Shown here: positions 34,864-42,368 of the stretch, piece by piece | Numbering within the stretch: the stretch's first letter is position 1 | Layout of the letters: each line of letters opens with the position of its first letter | NCBI RefSeq assembly: GCF_900091625.1 | Contig: NZ_FMIC01000002.1 | Span: 5,394,001-5,458,000 of the forward strand | DNA length: 64,000 bases | From: Micromonospora peucetia | GTDB taxonomy: Bacteria > Actinomycetota > Actinomycetes > Mycobacteriales > Micromonosporaceae | Reading direction: 5' to 3' | Made by a program: the position numbers and the translations under genes | Notes under the pieces: model-generated | Told to the model about the DNA's origin: nothing | The model's database searches: none | The model's input: the letters and a program-made list of their open reading frames with translations, nothing else

Positions 34864-34880
34864 CGAGACGATACGTCTCG
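34864..34880. promoter_or_regulatory. Perfect 17-bp TetR operator candidate
   Basis: CGAGACG, ATA, CGTCTCG, lying 20 bp upstream of the SDR start in the SDR/TetR intergenic region. Confidence 0.7.
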
Positions 34881-34920
34881 GTGCGTTTCAGTCTGCAAGG
34901 CGGTGGCGGCCTTGTCAAAA

Positions 34921-34937
34921 CGAACCGGCCCGTCTCG
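34921..34937. promoter_or_regulatory. Second, imperfect 17-bp TetR operator candidate
   Basis: CGAACCG, GCC, CGTCTCG: the same arm pattern as the 34864-34880 palindrome with two changes in the left arm. It lies 22 bp before the regulator start and suits autorepression. Confidence 0.5.
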
Positions 34938-34958
34938 TTGAGCTGCTAGCCTGAGCCC

Positions 34959-35558
34959 ATGTCCCAGGGCAGGAATCCGGACCGCACCCGGCGCAGCGAA
35001 CGTTCGCGGCAGGCGATCCTCGAGGCGACCCGCGCGCTGGTCTCCGAGGTCGGGTACGGCAAGGTGGCGATCGAGACCATCGCCGCCCGGGCCGGCGTCG
35101 GCAAGCAGACGATCTACCGTTGGTGGCCGTCCAAGGGCGCTGTGATCTTTGACGCCTTCCTGGCGCTCAGCGAGGGCGCCGAGGGGCAGGGCGCGGCGCT
35201 GCCGGACACCGGCGACATCGAGGTCGACCTCAAGACGGTCATGCGCGCGACGGTCGCCGAGTTCGCCGACCCGGAGTTCGAGAAGCCGATCCGGGCGCTC
35301 AACAACGAGATCGCCAACGATCCCGACCTTGCCGCACAGTACCGCGAGAAGCTGGCCCGGCCCTTGGACGCTGTCAAGAAGGAGCGACTGCGCAGCGCGC
35401 AGCGGGCCGGCCAGTTGGCCGCAGGCGCCGACCTCGACCTGGTCCTGGCGGTGCTCTACGCGCCCCTGTTTCAGCGCTGGCTGCACCGCTCGGGCCCGCT
35501 GACCGCCGAGTATGCCGACTCTCTCGTCGATGTCACGCTCAGGGCCTTTCGGCCCTGA
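34959..35558 (+). CDS. TetR-family transcriptional regulator
   Basis: Repressor-type regulator of 199 aa. The N-terminal HTH covers residues 15-60 (RQAILEATRAL then VAIETIAARAGVGKQTIYRWW with K-A-V). The C-terminal helical domain is of the TetR_C type with a conserved RALNNEIANDPDLA segment. It controls the divergent SDR and itself through the CGAGACG-type palindromes. Ligand unknown. Confidence 0.92.
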   Translation: MSQGRNPDRTRRSERSRQAILEATRALVSEVGYGKVAIETIAARAGVGKQTIYRWWPSKGAVIFDAFLALSEGAEGQGAALPDTGDIEVDLKTVMRATVAEFADPEFEKPIRALNNEIANDPDLAAQYREKLARPLDAVKKERLRSAQRAGQLAAGADLDLVLAVLYAPLFQRWLHRSGPLTAEYADSLVDVTLRAFRP

Positions 35559-35642
35559 TCCCCGGCGGTGCGTAACGCCCCACAGTGTGCTTGCGTCCTC
35601 AGCAGTTGCCACCCGCCAAGTGGCCACTGCGCGTATCGGAAT

Positions 35643-35699
35643 CTGACGGACCGGCACAACGGCCGGCCGGCGGGGCATGGCCGGCCGACCGGCCGTCAG
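35643..35699. terminator. Long hairpin between converging tetR and AHSA1 genes
   Basis: Nested arms CTGACGG/CCGTCAG (35643-35649, 35693-35699), CCGG/CCGG (35651-35654, 35689-35692) and GGCCGGCC/GGCCGGCC (35661-35668, 35679-35686) form one extended structure, able to stop transcription from both sides. The rest of the 231-bp gap shows nothing. Confidence 0.55.
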
Positions 35700-35789
35700 G
35701 TGACTGGACGAGGAGCCAGCCGTTCGTGCGTTTGGGCCGGCGATCGGTCCGTGCGGCTGGTCCCTCGTTCGTCGCTTCCGCCGCGTCCG

Positions 35790-36275
35790 TCAGAGGCCCT
35801 TCACGACCTCGACCAGCTGGTCCAGCGCGGCGCTCCAGCCCTCGGCGAATCCCATCTCCTCGTGCGACTTCTTCGCCGAGGCGTCGGCGTGGATCGCCGT
35901 GGCGGTGTACCTCGTGCCGTTGCCGGCGGGTTCGATCCTGATGACCGCGGTGAACGGGAAGTCGCCGGTGACGACCTGGGGGCGGAAACCGGGGCCCAGT
36001 CCCGAGGTGAAGACCAGCGTCGAGCCCTCCTCGACGACCAGGATGCAGCCGGTGCTCGGGTAGTCCTCGCCCTCGGGCGAGCGCATCACGGTGTTGAACC
36101 GGCCGCCGGGCTGGAGGTCGATCTCGCAGGACGACGTCGACCAGGGCCGCGGGGCGAACCACCGGACGATCAACTCGGGCGTGGTCCAGGCTTTCCAGAC
36201 CAGCTCGGGCGCGACATCGACGGTGCGTTCCAGGACGAGGTCGAGATCCGGGTTCACGCTGGGGTAGGTGGTCAT
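35790..36275 (-). CDS. SRPBCC/AHSA1-domain protein
   Basis: START-like hydrophobic-ligand-binding protein of 161 aa with the AHSA1 layout (LERTVDVAPELVWKAWT, WFAPRPW, SCEIDLQPGGRF, GFAEGWSAALDQLVEVV). ATG 36275 has AAGGAG and overlaps the ArsR stop by 4 bp. ArsR-AHSA1 pairs are common; the regulator senses something the START domain binds or detoxifies. Function beyond ligand binding is unknown. Confidence 0.92.
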   Translation of the reverse strand: MTTYPSVNPDLDLVLERTVDVAPELVWKAWTTPELIVRWFAPRPWSTSSCEIDLQPGGRFNTVMRSPEGEDYPSTGCILVVEEGSTLVFTSGLGPGFRPQVVTGDFPFTAVIRIEPAGNGTRYTATAIHADASAKKSHEEMGFAEGWSAALDQLVEVVKGL

Positions 36276-36634
36276 GTCTGCTGCTCCTTCAGGTCGTGGA
36301 GAAACGAGTCGAGTTGGTCGAGGCGTCGGGTCCACACCGCACGTTGACCGGCGAGCCAGTCGTCGACGTGCGCGAGCGGCTCGGGCGTGAGCCGGTAGGT
36401 CCGCACCCGCCCCTTCTTCTCCGACGTCACCAGGCCGGAGCGCTCGAGGACGCCCAGGTGCTGGGTGAACGACGGCAGTGCCATGTCGAACGGGCGAGCG
36501 AGCTCGCTGGTCGTCGCGGGCCCTCGCCCGAGGAGTTCAACGACCCGGCGGCGGGTCGGGTCGGACAATGCCTGGAACACGTCGTCCAGGGCTCCGACGA
36601 CGCCCCCGTCTTCGCCGCCCGATTGCTTAGGCAT
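36272..36634 (-). CDS. ArsR-family transcriptional regulator
   Basis: Winged-helix repressor of 120 aa. It has VFQALSDPTRRRVVELL, then TTSELARPFDMALPSFTQHL as the recognition helix, and the wing VTSEKKGRVRTYRL. No metal-binding Cys cluster is seen, as in the non-metal ArsR group paired with AHSA1 proteins. ATG 36634 is chosen: the -10 TATAGT ends 7 bp before it, so the mRNA is probably leaderless. Two TTAGG-N6-CCTAA palindromes overlap the promoter, implying autorepression. Confidence 0.92.
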   Translation of the reverse strand: MPKQSGGEDGGVVGALDDVFQALSDPTRRRVVELLGRGPATTSELARPFDMALPSFTQHLGVLERSGLVTSEKKGRVRTYRLTPEPLAHVDDWLAGQRAVWTRRLDQLDSFLHDLKEQQT

Positions 36635-36642
36635 ACACCTAA
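36627..36642. promoter_or_regulatory. ArsR operator 1
   Basis: TTAGG, six bases, CCTAA, overlapping the edge of the -10 box and the ArsR start codon. Confidence 0.75.
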
Positions 36643-36670
36643 CTATAGCCGTGGCCCACACTTAGGTCAA
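36642..36670 (-). promoter_or_regulatory. Promoter of the ArsR-AHSA1 operon
   Basis: -35 TTGACC (36670-36665) and -10 TATAGT (36647-36642) are spaced by 17 bp, close to consensus. The start codon lies about where transcription should begin. Confidence 0.7.
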
Positions 36671-36679
36671 GCCCTAAGT
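36660..36679. promoter_or_regulatory. ArsR operator 2
   Basis: ACTTAGG, six bases, CCTAAGT: the same TTAGG-N6-CCTAA core as operator 1, centred 35 bp away and covering the -35 box. Confidence 0.75.
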
Positions 36680-36705
36680 GAATTCGCAGCCGCACTGGCC
36701 GGTCG

Positions 36706-37383
36706 TCAGGATGGGTCACCGTCGGGGGTCTCGGGCGGCGCTGCGGCGAACAGCGTCGGCACGGTGAGGTCGGCCAGGCACGTCGCCCGGCCGGACGGGG
36801 ACGGCGATCCGTGGTCGCCGACCACGACCACCGGGCAACCGGCGGCCATCGCGCTGGAGAGTCCCGTTGGTGAATCTTCCACGACAACGCATTGCGACGG
36901 TGGCAATCGCAATCTGCGTGCCCCGAGCAAATAGGGATCGGGTGCGGGTTTCGCCCGAGCCACGTCGTCGCCGCAGACGACGACGTCGAATCGGGGAACG
37001 TCATTGTGAGTCAGCAGCGCGTTCACGATCTCCCGGCTGCTCGACGTGACGAGCCCGACCGGCACGCCGTGCTGTCGCAGGTCCGCGACGAGGCGGAGCC
37101 CGAACCCGTCCCATCGCGCCCCGCCGTCGAGATGACGCCGTCGTACGAACCGTTCCACCCAGGTCACGTCGGCGATGGGATCCGCGTCCGACCAGCCCAG
37201 GCGGCGATGCACGGTGATGACCGCCTCCAGCGCGGTGAGGCCGCGCAGCCCGTCGACCACCCCCGCCGGCACTGCCTGCCGCCGACCGATCAGCGCGGTG
37301 AGCGCGGCCCGCCACAGCGGTGCCGTGTCGACCAGAGTGCCGTCGAGATCGAAAAGCACGGCCCACTTCTTCACCACCGTCAT
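36706..37383 (-). CDS. HAD-family phosphatase (phosphoglucomutase/sugar-phosphatase-like)
   Basis: Haloacid-dehalogenase-fold hydrolase of 225 aa. Motif I FDLDGTLVDT gives the nucleophile Asp12 and Asp14; motif II is VTSSSRE; motif III is AKPAPDPYLLGARRL; motif IV is VVVEDSPTGLSSAMAAG. The alpha-helical cap is inserted after motif I, as in subfamily IA (YcjU/GPP-like sugar phosphatases). ATG has GAGGAA upstream. It diverges from the protease-deformylase gene and shows no obvious link to it. Confidence 0.9.
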   Translation of the reverse strand: MTVVKKWAVLFDLDGTLVDTAPLWRAALTALIGRRQAVPAGVVDGLRGLTALEAVITVHRRLGWSDADPIADVTWVERFVRRRHLDGGARWDGFGLRLVADLRQHGVPVGLVTSSSREIVNALLTHNDVPRFDVVVCGDDVARAKPAPDPYLLGARRLRLPPSQCVVVEDSPTGLSSAMAAGCPVVVVGDHGSPSPSGRATCLADLTVPTLFAAAPPETPDGDPS

Positions 37384-37480
37384 GTTCCATTCCTCGACGT
37401 TTCGGGTCAACGTTCGGACATGGCAGTGCCGGTGATTCCCGATAGGATGAGTATTCCGCAGCGGAACGGAGGTCCCGGTG

Positions 37481-39445
37481 ATGTACCGGGTCGAGCGCGC
37501 CATCGCTTTCGTGCTCGGTCGACGCGACGCCGACCGCGTGGGGCTGGCCTTCCTGGTCGGGGAGCGCCTGATGATCACCTGCGCCCATGTGGTCAATGTT
37601 GCGCTCGGCCGACCGGCGCGGCACGCGGAGCCGGTTCCGAGGAACACCCGCGTCTCCCTGCATTTTGCGCTGCTCGGGCCGGCGAACAGTTGGATCGAAC
37701 GCAGCGCCGAGGTGATGGCGTGGTTGCCCACCGGCGAGAACTTCGACGTGGAGGACGTGGCGGTGCTCCGGCTCGGTGAGGGCCTGAGCGGCAGCGGCGC
37801 GGAACCGCTGCGCATCAAGGCGGACCTGAAGGACCGCTACAACGCCGCGGTGCAGATGTGGGGGCCGGGGCACGGGCGTGACCTCGGGCGGCACGTACAG
37901 GGCAGTCTGCTCGGCGCGGTCGGCAAGCATCGGTTGCAGGTCGACGAGGTGGTGCACCAGGTCTTCCGGGTGCGGTCCGGGTTCAGCGGAGGGCCGGTCT
38001 GGGATCCGTCGACCTCCCTCGTGTTCGGCATGCTCCAGGCGATCACCACGGACGAGTCCGCCGAGGTGCTGGTGCTCGACGGCGCCCTGTTGGAGCGGGC
38101 ACTGGCGGCGGTCGCGACTGCACGTCCCGGCCTGGCGCTGCTGCACGACCACGGCGAGGTGCACTACGACGGCAGCCACTACACATTGCGACAGCGCCGG
38201 CTGCTGCGCCACGGCGGAGGCAGTCCCCGCGCAAAGTACGAGATGAAGGTGTCGGTGGGTCGTTTCCTCAACGATGAGGCATCCCGCAACCTACGACACC
38301 ACGCACGGCATCCGCTCAGTGTCGGCAATCCCGTCCGAGACATCGACCTCCAGGCTTGGTGCACCGTCGACGATCTGCGAAGGTCGATGGACGTCAAGGC
38401 GACCAAGGTACGCCATGAGGAGATCAACTTTGATCTGTGCTTCCCCGGGTCGGGGTTACTGACCCCTGGCCAGCAGGCGATCATCGAGTATCAGTACCGG
38501 GTGAGCGACGAGATCTGGGGGCAGTGGTACAAACGCAACGTCAGGCCCAACACCGACCGGCTCTCCATCGAGGCGCACCTGCCGGCCGAACTGGAACCGG
38601 AGTGCTGGGGCATGACCTCGCTGCCGTCGGAGACGGACCTGGAGCCGCTTTCCGACGTCGAGACGCGGGTGGAGGGCGACCGGATCGTCTACTCCTGGGA
38701 CCGCACCGCCGAGGAGGAGAGCCTCGCCGAGGAACGTCGCATCCGACTGGACTGGTTCTTCTGGCGCCGCGTCCCGGACAGCAGTGAGTGCGACGACGCG
38801 GCCAGCGTGTTGCGGCAGTTCGGCATCCGGCAGCTGCGCGAGCCGGCACGCGGGCGTGAGTCGTCGAACCTGCCGGCGAGGACACGGCTCATCGACTTCG
38901 AGTCGCCGAACGACCGGCGGCTGACCGTCCGGGTGCTCGCCCACCTGCGGCGGGTGGCCGGCTGGGTGAACCGGTACCACGCGTTCAAGCCGGAGGTGAG
39001 CATGGGGATAGCGGCGCCGCAGCTCGGCATGGCGTACGCCATCGCCATCGTCCGGCAGCCGGGCTCGCCCGACTACCTTGAGCTGGTCAATCCGAGCGTC
39101 GTCGAGCGGACCGACGAGGAGGTCCTGGATTTCGAGGGCTGCCTCAGCTTTTTCGACGTGCGGGGCCGGGTCCTGCGGCCCTACGGTTTGCGCGTCCGCC
39201 ACCGGACGGCGCAGGGGGGTGACCGGGACGTGGTCCTGACCGGGGCACTGGCCCGCAGCGTGGCCCACGAGATCGACCATATTGGCGGCAAGGTCTACAC
39301 CGACACCGACCGGATGCCGAGCGACGAGGCTCCGGTCGGCGTGCGGCAGTACCGTCAGCTCCGCGAACGCGACCGGTTCACGCCGCCGGCGCCTCCGGAA
39401 CGGCTGACCTGGCGGGCGGAGGAGCCTCGGCACGCCGCCAGGTGA
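37481..39445 (+). CDS. Trypsin-like serine protease fused to a peptide deformylase
   Basis: A 654-aa multidomain protein with no signal peptide, so probably cytoplasmic. Residues 1-215 are a trypsin-like protease with the triad His36 (TCAHVV), Asp92 (VEDVAVLRL) and Ser169 (SGFSGGPV). Residues ~250-430 are a beta-rich domain I cannot name. Residues ~470-625 are a peptide deformylase: GIAAPQ at 509-514, EGCLS at 552-556 (metal Cys554) and HEIDH at 596-600, with normal spacing. All catalytic residues of both enzymes are present. ATG 37481 has GGAGGT 7 bp upstream (a GTG lies 3 bp earlier). Housekeeping deformylases are about 170-200 aa and unfused. It converges on and overlaps the Trypco1 gene. 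Confidence 0.9.
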   Translation: MYRVERAIAFVLGRRDADRVGLAFLVGERLMITCAHVVNVALGRPARHAEPVPRNTRVSLHFALLGPANSWIERSAEVMAWLPTGENFDVEDVAVLRLGEGLSGSGAEPLRIKADLKDRYNAAVQMWGPGHGRDLGRHVQGSLLGAVGKHRLQVDEVVHQVFRVRSGFSGGPVWDPSTSLVFGMLQAITTDESAEVLVLDGALLERALAAVATARPGLALLHDHGEVHYDGSHYTLRQRRLLRHGGGSPRAKYEMKVSVGRFLNDEASRNLRHHARHPLSVGNPVRDIDLQAWCTVDDLRRSMDVKATKVRHEEINFDLCFPGSGLLTPGQQAIIEYQYRVSDEIWGQWYKRNVRPNTDRLSIEAHLPAELEPECWGMTSLPSETDLEPLSDVETRVEGDRIVYSWDRTAEEESLAEERRIRLDWFFWRRVPDSSECDDAASVLRQFGIRQLREPARGRESSNLPARTRLIDFESPNDRRLTVRVLAHLRRVAGWVNRYHAFKPEVSMGIAAPQLGMAYAIAIVRQPGSPDYLELVNPSVVERTDEEVLDFEGCLSFFDVRGRVLRPYGLRVRHRTAQGGDRDVVLTGALARSVAHEIDHIGGKVYTDTDRMPSDEAPVGVRQYRQLRERDRFTPPAPPERLTWRAEEPRHAAR

Positions 39446-39755
39446 GGTTCACCTTGAACGTCGCTTCGGCGGTGCCCTTCGTGAAGATCAGACCCGTCTC
39501 CCCGCCCACCGTCAGCCCCAGCTCGACGGAGATCTCGTCGGGGGCGGACGCTGCCGCCCGCAGCCCGGCGACCACCGTACGCACGGCGGGCAGCACCTTC
39601 TCCAGGGAACTGGTCAGCGTGACCGCGGCCAACGGGGCGCGCCCGTCGCCCGCCGCCACCAACTCGATGTCCCCGAGATCCCGGCGCTCGGCCTCGACCT
39701 CGACGTACTCGTCGCTGCCGTCAGCGACCGGAACCTTGAGAATCAGCGTGGCCAT
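39378..39755 (-). CDS. Trypco1-type (trypsin-co-occurring, CU044_2847 family) protein
   Basis: A 125-aa single-domain protein: ATLILKVPVADGSDEYVEVE at the start, SSLEKVLPAVRTVVAGL helix, DEISVELGLTVGGETGLIF, and a final FKVNLTW strand, followed by a Pro/Ala tail. Proteins of this type are found beside trypsin-like proteases in actinobacterial conflict loci and are thought to be adaptors. Here the adjacent gene indeed encodes a trypsin-like protease. Its last 68 bp overlap the 3' end of that gene on the other strand. GGAGGT lies 3 bp before the ATG. The next 246 bp upstream hold no gene. Confidence 0.85.
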   Translation of the reverse strand: MATLILKVPVADGSDEYVEVEAERRDLGDIELVAAGDGRAPLAAVTLTSSLEKVLPAVRTVVAGLRAAASAPDEISVELGLTVGGETGLIFTKGTAEATFKVNLTWRRAEAPPPARSAVPEAPAA

Positions 39756-40001
39756 TCGACCTCCGTGCGTCGGCGGTGCCAGGGGGTGCCGAGGGCAGTC
39801 AGCAAGGTGTAACAGGTCAGGGCCGCGAGCGGTAGCCATCCGACGGCTTCCTTGCAGCGGCGCGTCCCGTTGCCGGCGGTGACCTGTCGCCGGCTGCGCG
39901 TTGGGCGGCACCCAGCTGGAGACGTTCATGAACCTGGAGCGCCGGCTGGACGGCTGAGCCGCGCCGTCGCCGACGGGCGGGGTACTCGGCAGAAGCCCCG
40001 C

Positions 40002-42368
40002 TCAGGCCGGCGCGTCGCTGCCCACCAGGCGGGCGTCCGCCGCTGCCTGAGCGTCGGCGTCCCCCGCCTCCTCGCACACGCCCGCCGCGTCCGCCCAGTG
40101 CCGTCGGGCCTCGTCGGCGTCGCCGAGGGCCGCTGCCGCGTCGCCCAGGTGCAGCAGCGTCCGCCCCAGGCCGGACGTCGGTCGCCCGTCGCGCAACCGC
40201 AGGCTCTCCGCCAGCATCTCGTACGCCTGCCGGGCCTGCGCCGGCGCTGAGGTCAACAGTGCGGCACCCGCGTTGAGTAGCGCGGCGGCCCGGTTCGTCG
40301 GGTCGGCCACCGAGTCGTACTCGCGCAGCGCCGCCCGCCACGACTGCGCCGCGTCGAGGTGCTCGCCGAGCCCGGCGTGCACCAGCACCAGGTTGGTCAG
40401 CGCCGCCGCGTAGCCCCGGGCGTCGCCGAGCGTCCGGAAGGCGTTCGCCGCCCGGACCAGGTGGTGGTGCGCGACGGCCAGCTCGCCCCGGGCCAGCCGG
40501 GCGGCGCCCAGCCCGAGGTCGGTCAGCGCGTGCCCCGCCCGGTCCGCCCCGGAACGGTGCCGCCGCGACAGCTCCAGATGCTCCACCGCGTCGTCGAGCT
40601 GCCCCAGGTCCAGCAGCACCAGGCCGAGGTTCATCCGCGCCTGCGCGGTGCCGCGCCGGCCCCGCTCCGCCACCGCGAGGCTGAGCGCCGTCGCCGCCCC
40701 CTGCGGGTCGTGCCGGCGGCGGCGCAGCACCCCCAGCTCGTTGTGCGCCCAGCCGGCGATCTCCGGCCGGTCGTCGGCCGTGGGGGTGGCGAGCACGGTC
40801 CGGCACACCTCCGCCCACTCGTCGAGCCGTTCGGCGTGGGCGAGCCACCCGCACAGCGCCACCGCCAGCCGGAACCACCAACGGCGCACCCGGCGCGGCA
40901 GGGTCTCCGCCGCGCCCGCCGGCACCCGCACCACGGCCAGCAGCAGCTCCTGGTGCAGGTCGAACCAGCCGTACGGGTCGTGGTCCAGCGCCAGGGTCGG
41001 CTCCCGGTCCGGCGAGCCGGACACCGCGAGGCTCGCGGCGTGCCGCTCCGCCCGCCGGGCCAGGTGCCGGGTGAGCCGGGCCTGCGCCGCGACCCGCCGC
41101 CGCGCCGGCTCCGCGTCGCGCAGGTGCATCCGGGCGTACGGGGCCAGCAACGGGCGCACCTCGTAGCGGTCACCGGGCGCGCCGGTGACGAACCCGCCGG
41201 TGGCCAGCTCGTGCAGCAGGGTGGCCACCCGGTCCGGGCGACGCCCGGCGAGCGCCGCGATCGTCGGCCGGTCCAGTGGCACCGGACTGAGCGACATCAG
41301 CCGCCACAACCGCCGCGCCTCGCTGCCCAGCGCGTGGTACGCGGTGTCCCGGGCGGTCACCAGCAGGGTCGCCGGGGACGCGGCGACGTGCTGGTGCGGG
41401 GGCGTGTCGACGGCGCGGCGCAGCGCGTCGCGCACGTCGGCGTGCCGCCACCCGTGCTGGGCCGTACGCCGACCGAGCTCCGCGACGGTGCGGGGCTGCC
41501 GCCCGCAGAGTTCGACGAGGGCGCGTACGGCCGGGTCGGTGCGCGGGTCCGGGCGGTGCGGCCGGGCGACGGGCGCGGTGGTGCCCGCGGCGGCGAACAG
41601 CTCGACGGCGTCGTCGGCGCCCGGCTCGGCGATCCCGTGCGCCACCACCCCGTCCAGCGCGGCCAGTGCTTCCGTGCCGGCCAGCAGCAGGCGGCACGTC
41701 CGCGCGGTCGGGGGCAGCAGCGCTCGGACCTGAGCCGGGTCGTCCACGTTGTCCAGCACCACCAGGACCGCCCGGCCGTCGAGCTTGCCGCTCAGCTCGT
41801 CGGCGGCGTCGGCGAGGTCGTCGGCGCGACCCGACGCCGGCGGCCGGGTGCCGAGGATCCGGGCCAGCGCGGTCAGCACCTGCCGGGCGTCCTGCCGCCG
41901 GCCGCCCCGGCGCAGGTCCAGATAGTACTGGCCGTCGGGGAAGTCCTGGCGGCACAGGTTGGCGGCCTGGACGGCGCAGGACGAGGTGCCCACGGCCCGC
42001 CGGCCGACCACCGCGACCGCGTGCTCCTTCTCCAGCAGGTCGATGATCGCGTCGACGTGCCCGGCCCGCCCGGTGAATCCGGCCGGCCACGGCAGGGTGG
42101 GCGCACCGACGGCGGGGGTGGCCCCGGGGTCGTCCGGCGTCGGAGCCTGCTGCCGCTGGCGGCGCCATTCCACGAGGACGGCGGCGGCGAGGCCGAGCAC
42201 TATCACCCCGGCGCTGGCCGAGCCGAGCTGGGCGACGGAGAGCTCGGAGAGCAGGTTGCCGGTCACGTTGCCGAGCACCGCGCTGACCGTCCCGCCGACC
42301 ACACCGCCGATCGCCAGCAGCAGGCTCAACCGGCGGGGAGCCCGGGGGCGGCGGGCCGGCCCGGTCAC
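40002..42368 (-). CDS. Membrane-anchored NB-ARC/STAND-like TPR protein with degenerate P-loop
   Basis: A 788-aa protein. Two N-terminal membrane helices (about 14-36 and 50-67) are followed by an NB-ARC-like module: FTGRAGHVDAIIDLL (98-112), P-loop position GRRAVGTSS (122-130) and Walker B VLVVLDNVDD (201-210). The invariant P-loop Lys is Thr, and the usual TSR-type sensor is LLLAGTE, so ATP hydrolysis is doubtful. A winged-helix-like segment and TPR-type helical repeats fill about residues 470-788. GTG start overlaps the permease stop (GTGA), coupling it to the degenerate ABC operon. Probably a signal-transducing scaffold at the membrane. Confidence 0.88.
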   Translation of the reverse strand: MTGPARRPRAPRRLSLLLAIGGVVGGTVSAVLGNVTGNLLSELSVAQLGSASAGVIVLGLAAAVLVEWRRQRQQAPTPDDPGATPAVGAPTLPWPAGFTGRAGHVDAIIDLLEKEHAVAVVGRRAVGTSSCAVQAANLCRQDFPDGQYYLDLRRGGRRQDARQVLTALARILGTRPPASGRADDLADAADELSGKLDGRAVLVVLDNVDDPAQVRALLPPTARTCRLLLAGTEALAALDGVVAHGIAEPGADDAVELFAAAGTTAPVARPHRPDPRTDPAVRALVELCGRQPRTVAELGRRTAQHGWRHADVRDALRRAVDTPPHQHVAASPATLLVTARDTAYHALGSEARRLWRLMSLSPVPLDRPTIAALAGRRPDRVATLLHELATGGFVTGAPGDRYEVRPLLAPYARMHLRDAEPARRRVAAQARLTRHLARRAERHAASLAVSGSPDREPTLALDHDPYGWFDLHQELLLAVVRVPAGAAETLPRRVRRWWFRLAVALCGWLAHAERLDEWAEVCRTVLATPTADDRPEIAGWAHNELGVLRRRRHDPQGAATALSLAVAERGRRGTAQARMNLGLVLLDLGQLDDAVEHLELSRRHRSGADRAGHALTDLGLGAARLARGELAVAHHHLVRAANAFRTLGDARGYAAALTNLVLVHAGLGEHLDAAQSWRAALREYDSVADPTNRAAALLNAGAALLTSAPAQARQAYEMLAESLRLRDGRPTSGLGRTLLHLGDAAAALGDADEARRHWADAAGVCEEAGDADAQAAADARLVGSDAPA

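Noticed and set aside
37481..39445. Possibility that the protease and deformylase are separate genes
   Set aside because: No stop, frameshift or internal ribosome site was seen between the domains, and the middle domain continues without a break.
39883..39957. Short plus-strand frame ending ETFMNLERRLDG, resembling the tail of a gene
   Set aside because: An in-frame stop at 39880 limits it to about 24 codons; no start signal and no family could be named.
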